NCBI GenBank assembly: GCA_021151625.1
Contig: JAGKWY010000098.1
Coordinates: 1 to 41,844 of the forward strand
Reading direction: 5' to 3'
Source of the DNA: Gammaproteobacteria bacterium
GTDB taxonomy: Bacteria > Pseudomonadota > Gammaproteobacteria > Pseudomonadales > Cellvibrionaceae
DNA length: 41,844 bases
The notes below the pieces were generated by a model, which was not told the DNA's origin, searched no databases, and saw nothing but the letters and a program-made list of their open reading frames with translations. The translations under genes and the position numbers were made by a program. Below are positions 40,501 to 41,844 of the stretch, in pieces (the stretch's first letter is position 1; the number at the start of each line of letters is the position of its first letter).

Positions 40501-41400
40501 GGTGGAGGCGATTTCAGTGTGTGCGGCGGTGATCATTAACCCCAGTAAGGTCATGCTGGCGGAATAAATCCAGATCACCCAGTAACTTAATTGCCAATCG
40601 GGCAATGCAAATGGACCCAGGTGGTGAACACTGGACCAGATGGCAAGAAAGCTAAATCCCATAGTGGTTAGGGCGGAACCCAATAAGCCAAAGCTGAGTG
40701 CTGCCCAGGCAACGCAGACAAAGCTGGTAAATACAATCGGCAGGTGAATATTGTCGGCGTAATTATTGAGTGGAAAGCACAGCACACCAACAATCAGGCT
40801 AATTGCAAACACAATTATAAAATCGAGCGAGCGTGTACGAATTTTATTGATGTGAGCCTGATTGATATTGGCTAATAGCGGCGTGGCGAGAAATACGCCC
40901 AGGCTGTCCCCCATCCACCATACCAGCACAATAAATGCGGTGGTTTCCAACGATTGATGCTGGTGTGCGCTTAACGCCAGCCCACCACCAATAGCTGAAA
41001 CCAGCATTCCCATGGAGCCAAGTGTTAAGAAGCAAAGGGTGTTGGCGCGATGGAGGTAGGTGATGTTGCATTTGGCCCAGCGCAATAGCAGGACGCTAAT
41101 GACTGGCGCGAGTGTACTGGTGGTTGCAATTGAGAGGTTGGTTAACAGGGATGCGCCGGTGTAAAGATTCAGCGCCAATGCAGCCAGAAATACTCCGGGC
41201 CATAGATTTAGCGACCAGCGGTAGAGTGCCGCAATGGCAATGCCACTCGGCAGCCAGAATAGAGTGACCTTGTCATTTTCAAACGGGACGCAGAGCCCGA
41301 GCCAGCCAGTAAGGCTGTAGGCCAGAAACACCAGTATTAACCGCGCAAGCCAGGAGGGCTTGGTTTGCGCAACTCCTTCAGCGGATGAAGCAGAAAGCAT
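37516..41400 (-). CDS. MASE1-PAS-GAF-GGDEF-EAL cyclic-di-GMP enzyme
   Basis: A 1294-residue inner-membrane signalling protein. Residues about 20-300 form a MASE1-type sensor of around eight membrane helices. Three PAS-like domains follow (about 325-430, 440-555, 580-690), then a GAF-like domain (about 710-855). A GGDEF domain comes next, with its active site at about 938-943 and an RxxD inhibitory site (RSTD) before it. Last is an EAL domain (about 1050-1290) with GAELLLRW and DDFGIGYSSL. Both catalytic motifs are intact, so it may synthesise or degrade cyclic-di-GMP depending on signal. It has no evident partner gene and no strong ribosome-binding site at the ATG. Confidence 0.94.
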   Translation of the reverse strand: MLSASSAEGVAQTKPSWLARLILVFLAYSLTGWLGLCVPFENDKVTLFWLPSGIAIAALYRWSLNLWPGVFLAALALNLYTGASLLTNLSIATTSTLAPVISVLLLRWAKCNITYLHRANTLCFLTLGSMGMLVSAIGGGLALSAHQHQSLETTAFIVLVWWMGDSLGVFLATPLLANINQAHINKIRTRSLDFIIVFAISLIVGVLCFPLNNYADNIHLPIVFTSFVCVAWAALSFGLLGSALTTMGFSFLAIWSSVHHLGPFALPDWQLSYWVIWIYSASMTLLGLMITAAHTEIASTTSQLGESNQEQEQQKQYLEAVLHAIPDLLFEIDREGQVISFNGGNEHHALSAPTILGKNLSETLSSSSVSVWISALGEADSWGISQGKSIMIEQDDQIFWYELSIAKRAGTHRDDDRFICLARDITKRVHTHQTDLANEQRFRNIFETTRNIAVQGYNRFHEVIFWNKASEDLYGFTAAEAMGKKLEDLIIPEFMREMVHQGIENWHEKDEAIPSGELALLGKDGKEVWVYSNHVLIDTPDHKEMYCLDIDLGPQRQALLRVEQELIERKQVEIALRHSEQRLESAQLMARIAHWSWDPHSDSYSFSPSMQELFALPADKLRGKMSDFIAQFIHTDEHDNLQQRLHDSVILQKPIALELCLEVANQKFWLQLQGDCINSSDNMLLQGTVQDITERKGLDLALAAAAADAASAPDFFITILKALSDAIGAEHVLISLINPSSPDQATTHTYLKSGVLQDNFTYSLLNTPCEDVVDENLCFVTSNARELYPNDEMFQLHNIESYMGVGIRNAEGNPVGILIAMAETPMPVSPQINSLLLIFADRIGGELRRAQDQEKIYNLAFFDPLTRLPNRRMLQDRLKLLTAQSARVNQHGALLFIDIDHFKLLNDTRGHHIGDQLLVQVAERISSVIRSTDLAARLGGDEFVVVFDNLGEEAETAALEAKKRAEELHDLINLPYPLMQSVYHCTISIGVNLFKGQTRSIDDLLRHADVAMYQAKDSGRNAIRFFDPNMQSRLEKRAAIEADLRTAYESHQQLIPYYQVQIDNQNKAIGAELLLRWIHPQNGMVSPADFIPVAEQTGLIVNIGRQVIRQACEQLQQWSHHPAFAQLSIAVNVSPIQFNQLYFVEDVLQIVKTSGINPRLLKLELTESSLLKNVDQSIEKMQQLQNEGIGFSMDDFGIGYSSLSYLKRLPLGQLKIDQTFVRDIAIDPNDAVIACTIIAMAKNMNLQVIAEGVETEEQKNFLEQNGCTMFQGYFFGKPMPVAEFEQQLIARNYC

Positions 41401-41733
41401 GCATCTGTCTCGTTGTCGACCAGGACCTGGTTATATCTTTGTTTATGCCTGTGACCTAAAAAATTCGGGGTTGCCCTTAGATCATTTCTATCGTCCTCGG
41501 AAATATCTTTAGACGATTTAACGGCTGTTTTAAAGAATAGGTTAGTTTGGTGCCTGTGTCGTGAAAGTTTTTCCTTACGCAGATTCCCTCAAGGTGCTTG
41601 TCCTTTTTTATCCCTGCGCCTGCATGAGCGGCCCTTGCAAAGGGCCAGCTGTCGATAAAGCTAACAAAAAGATTCTTTAATAATCAATTGTTCTTTCTCG
41701 AGCGGCTATTGTGCATGAATATTGAAAAAATGC
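41401..41733. other. Spacer with one GC-rich hairpin, no gene
   Basis: About 330 bp between the divergent cyclic-di-GMP gene and tRNA-Lys. It contains one compact hairpin, ggccctt/aagggcc (41630-41636 with 41640-41646), with no T run. I find no gene here. Confidence 0.5.
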
Positions 41734-41763
41734 TTGTTTTTTCCTTTCAAAACATTATTATAC
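41734..41763 (+). promoter_or_regulatory. Promoter of tRNA-Lys
   Basis: TTGTTT (41734-41739) and TATTAT (41756-41761) at 16-nt spacing, followed by a GC-rich discriminator (cgcgcctcgc), as expected for stringently controlled stable-RNA promoters. Confidence 0.6.
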
Positions 41764-41777
41764 GCGCCTCGCATTTA

Positions 41778-41844
41778 GGGTCGTTAGCTCAGTCGGTAGA
41801 GCAGTTGGCTTTTAACCAATTGGTCGCTGGTTCGAATCCAGCAC
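41778..41844 (+). tRNA. tRNA-Lys (anticodon TTT), cut by the window end
   Basis: The first 67 nt of a lysine tRNA. Acceptor GGGTCGT, D-arm TAGCTCAGTCGGTAGAGCA, anticodon loop CTTTTAA (TTT, reading AAA and AAG) and T-arm with GGTTCGAATCC are all visible. The 3' acceptor strand is missing only because the window ends. Confidence 0.95.

Noticed and set aside
41630..41646. Terminator upstream of tRNA-Lys
   Set aside because: The hairpin has no following T run and no plus-strand gene before it.

Overview
This window looks like a chromosomal piece of a Cellvibrio-like gammaproteobacterium (order Cellvibrionales). That placement is inferred from the proteins: a secreted enzyme with a serine-rich linker and a C-terminal family 2 carbohydrate-binding module, an OprB-type sugar porin, a PEP-CTERM protein, DNA polymerase II, HrpB, and several large cyclic-di-GMP proteins. 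There is no rRNA here to confirm it. The right edge cuts through a tRNA-Lys gene.

Layout. 0.1-3.8 kb: a POT peptide transporter and an ACE-like M2 dipeptidase lipoprotein, closed by a strong terminator. 3.8-6.3 kb: an A+T-rich accessory island of small genes (two SUKH-type or unknown ORFs, a frameshifted unknown gene, DUF2695, DUF1801). Two attC-like sites and the right end of a third punctuate it, so it reads as an integron gene-cassette array without an integrase in view. 6.4-9.2 kb: polB behind a LexA-like palindrome, then a small lipoprotein. 9.3-11.3 kb (minus strand): a secreted metzincin protease with CBM2, preceded by a separate gene resembling a protease propeptide. 11.5-15.3 kb: SUKH protein, PEP-CTERM protein, lytic transglycosylase, EF-hand-like protein and a small periplasmic protein. 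15.6-17.8 kb (minus): argD-argF, arginine biosynthesis.

18.0-26.5 kb: an Hpt-REC-REC protein with degenerate GGDEF/EAL domains, a TonB receptor lacking its N-terminus, hrpB, and a CHASE-GGDEF diguanylate cyclase. 26.7-29.5 kb: OprB porin plus a chemoreceptor. 29.5-32.6 kb (minus): a BaeS-like histidine kinase, a response regulator whose DNA-binding domain is broken, and a lipoprotein intradiol dioxygenase. 32.8-37.4 kb: grxD, a tail-anchored small protein, corA, two small unknown genes, and queE-queC (queuosine precursor synthesis). 37.5-41.4 kb (minus): a 1294-residue MASE1-PAS-GAF-GGDEF-EAL protein. 41.8 kb: tRNA-Lys.

Themes. Three large proteins concern cyclic-di-GMP: one probable cyclase, one GGDEF-EAL hybrid and one probable non-catalytic effector. 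Peptide and polysaccharide scavenging is represented by the ACE-like peptidase with the POT importer, the CBM2 protease, and the porin with a chemoreceptor. The most unusual stretches are the cassette island, including a gene interrupted exactly at an A AAA AAG slippery heptamer, and three short degenerate tandem-repeat arrays. Each of those arrays lies in a spacer between convergent genes, and one is five exact 17-bp units filling nearly the whole spacer.
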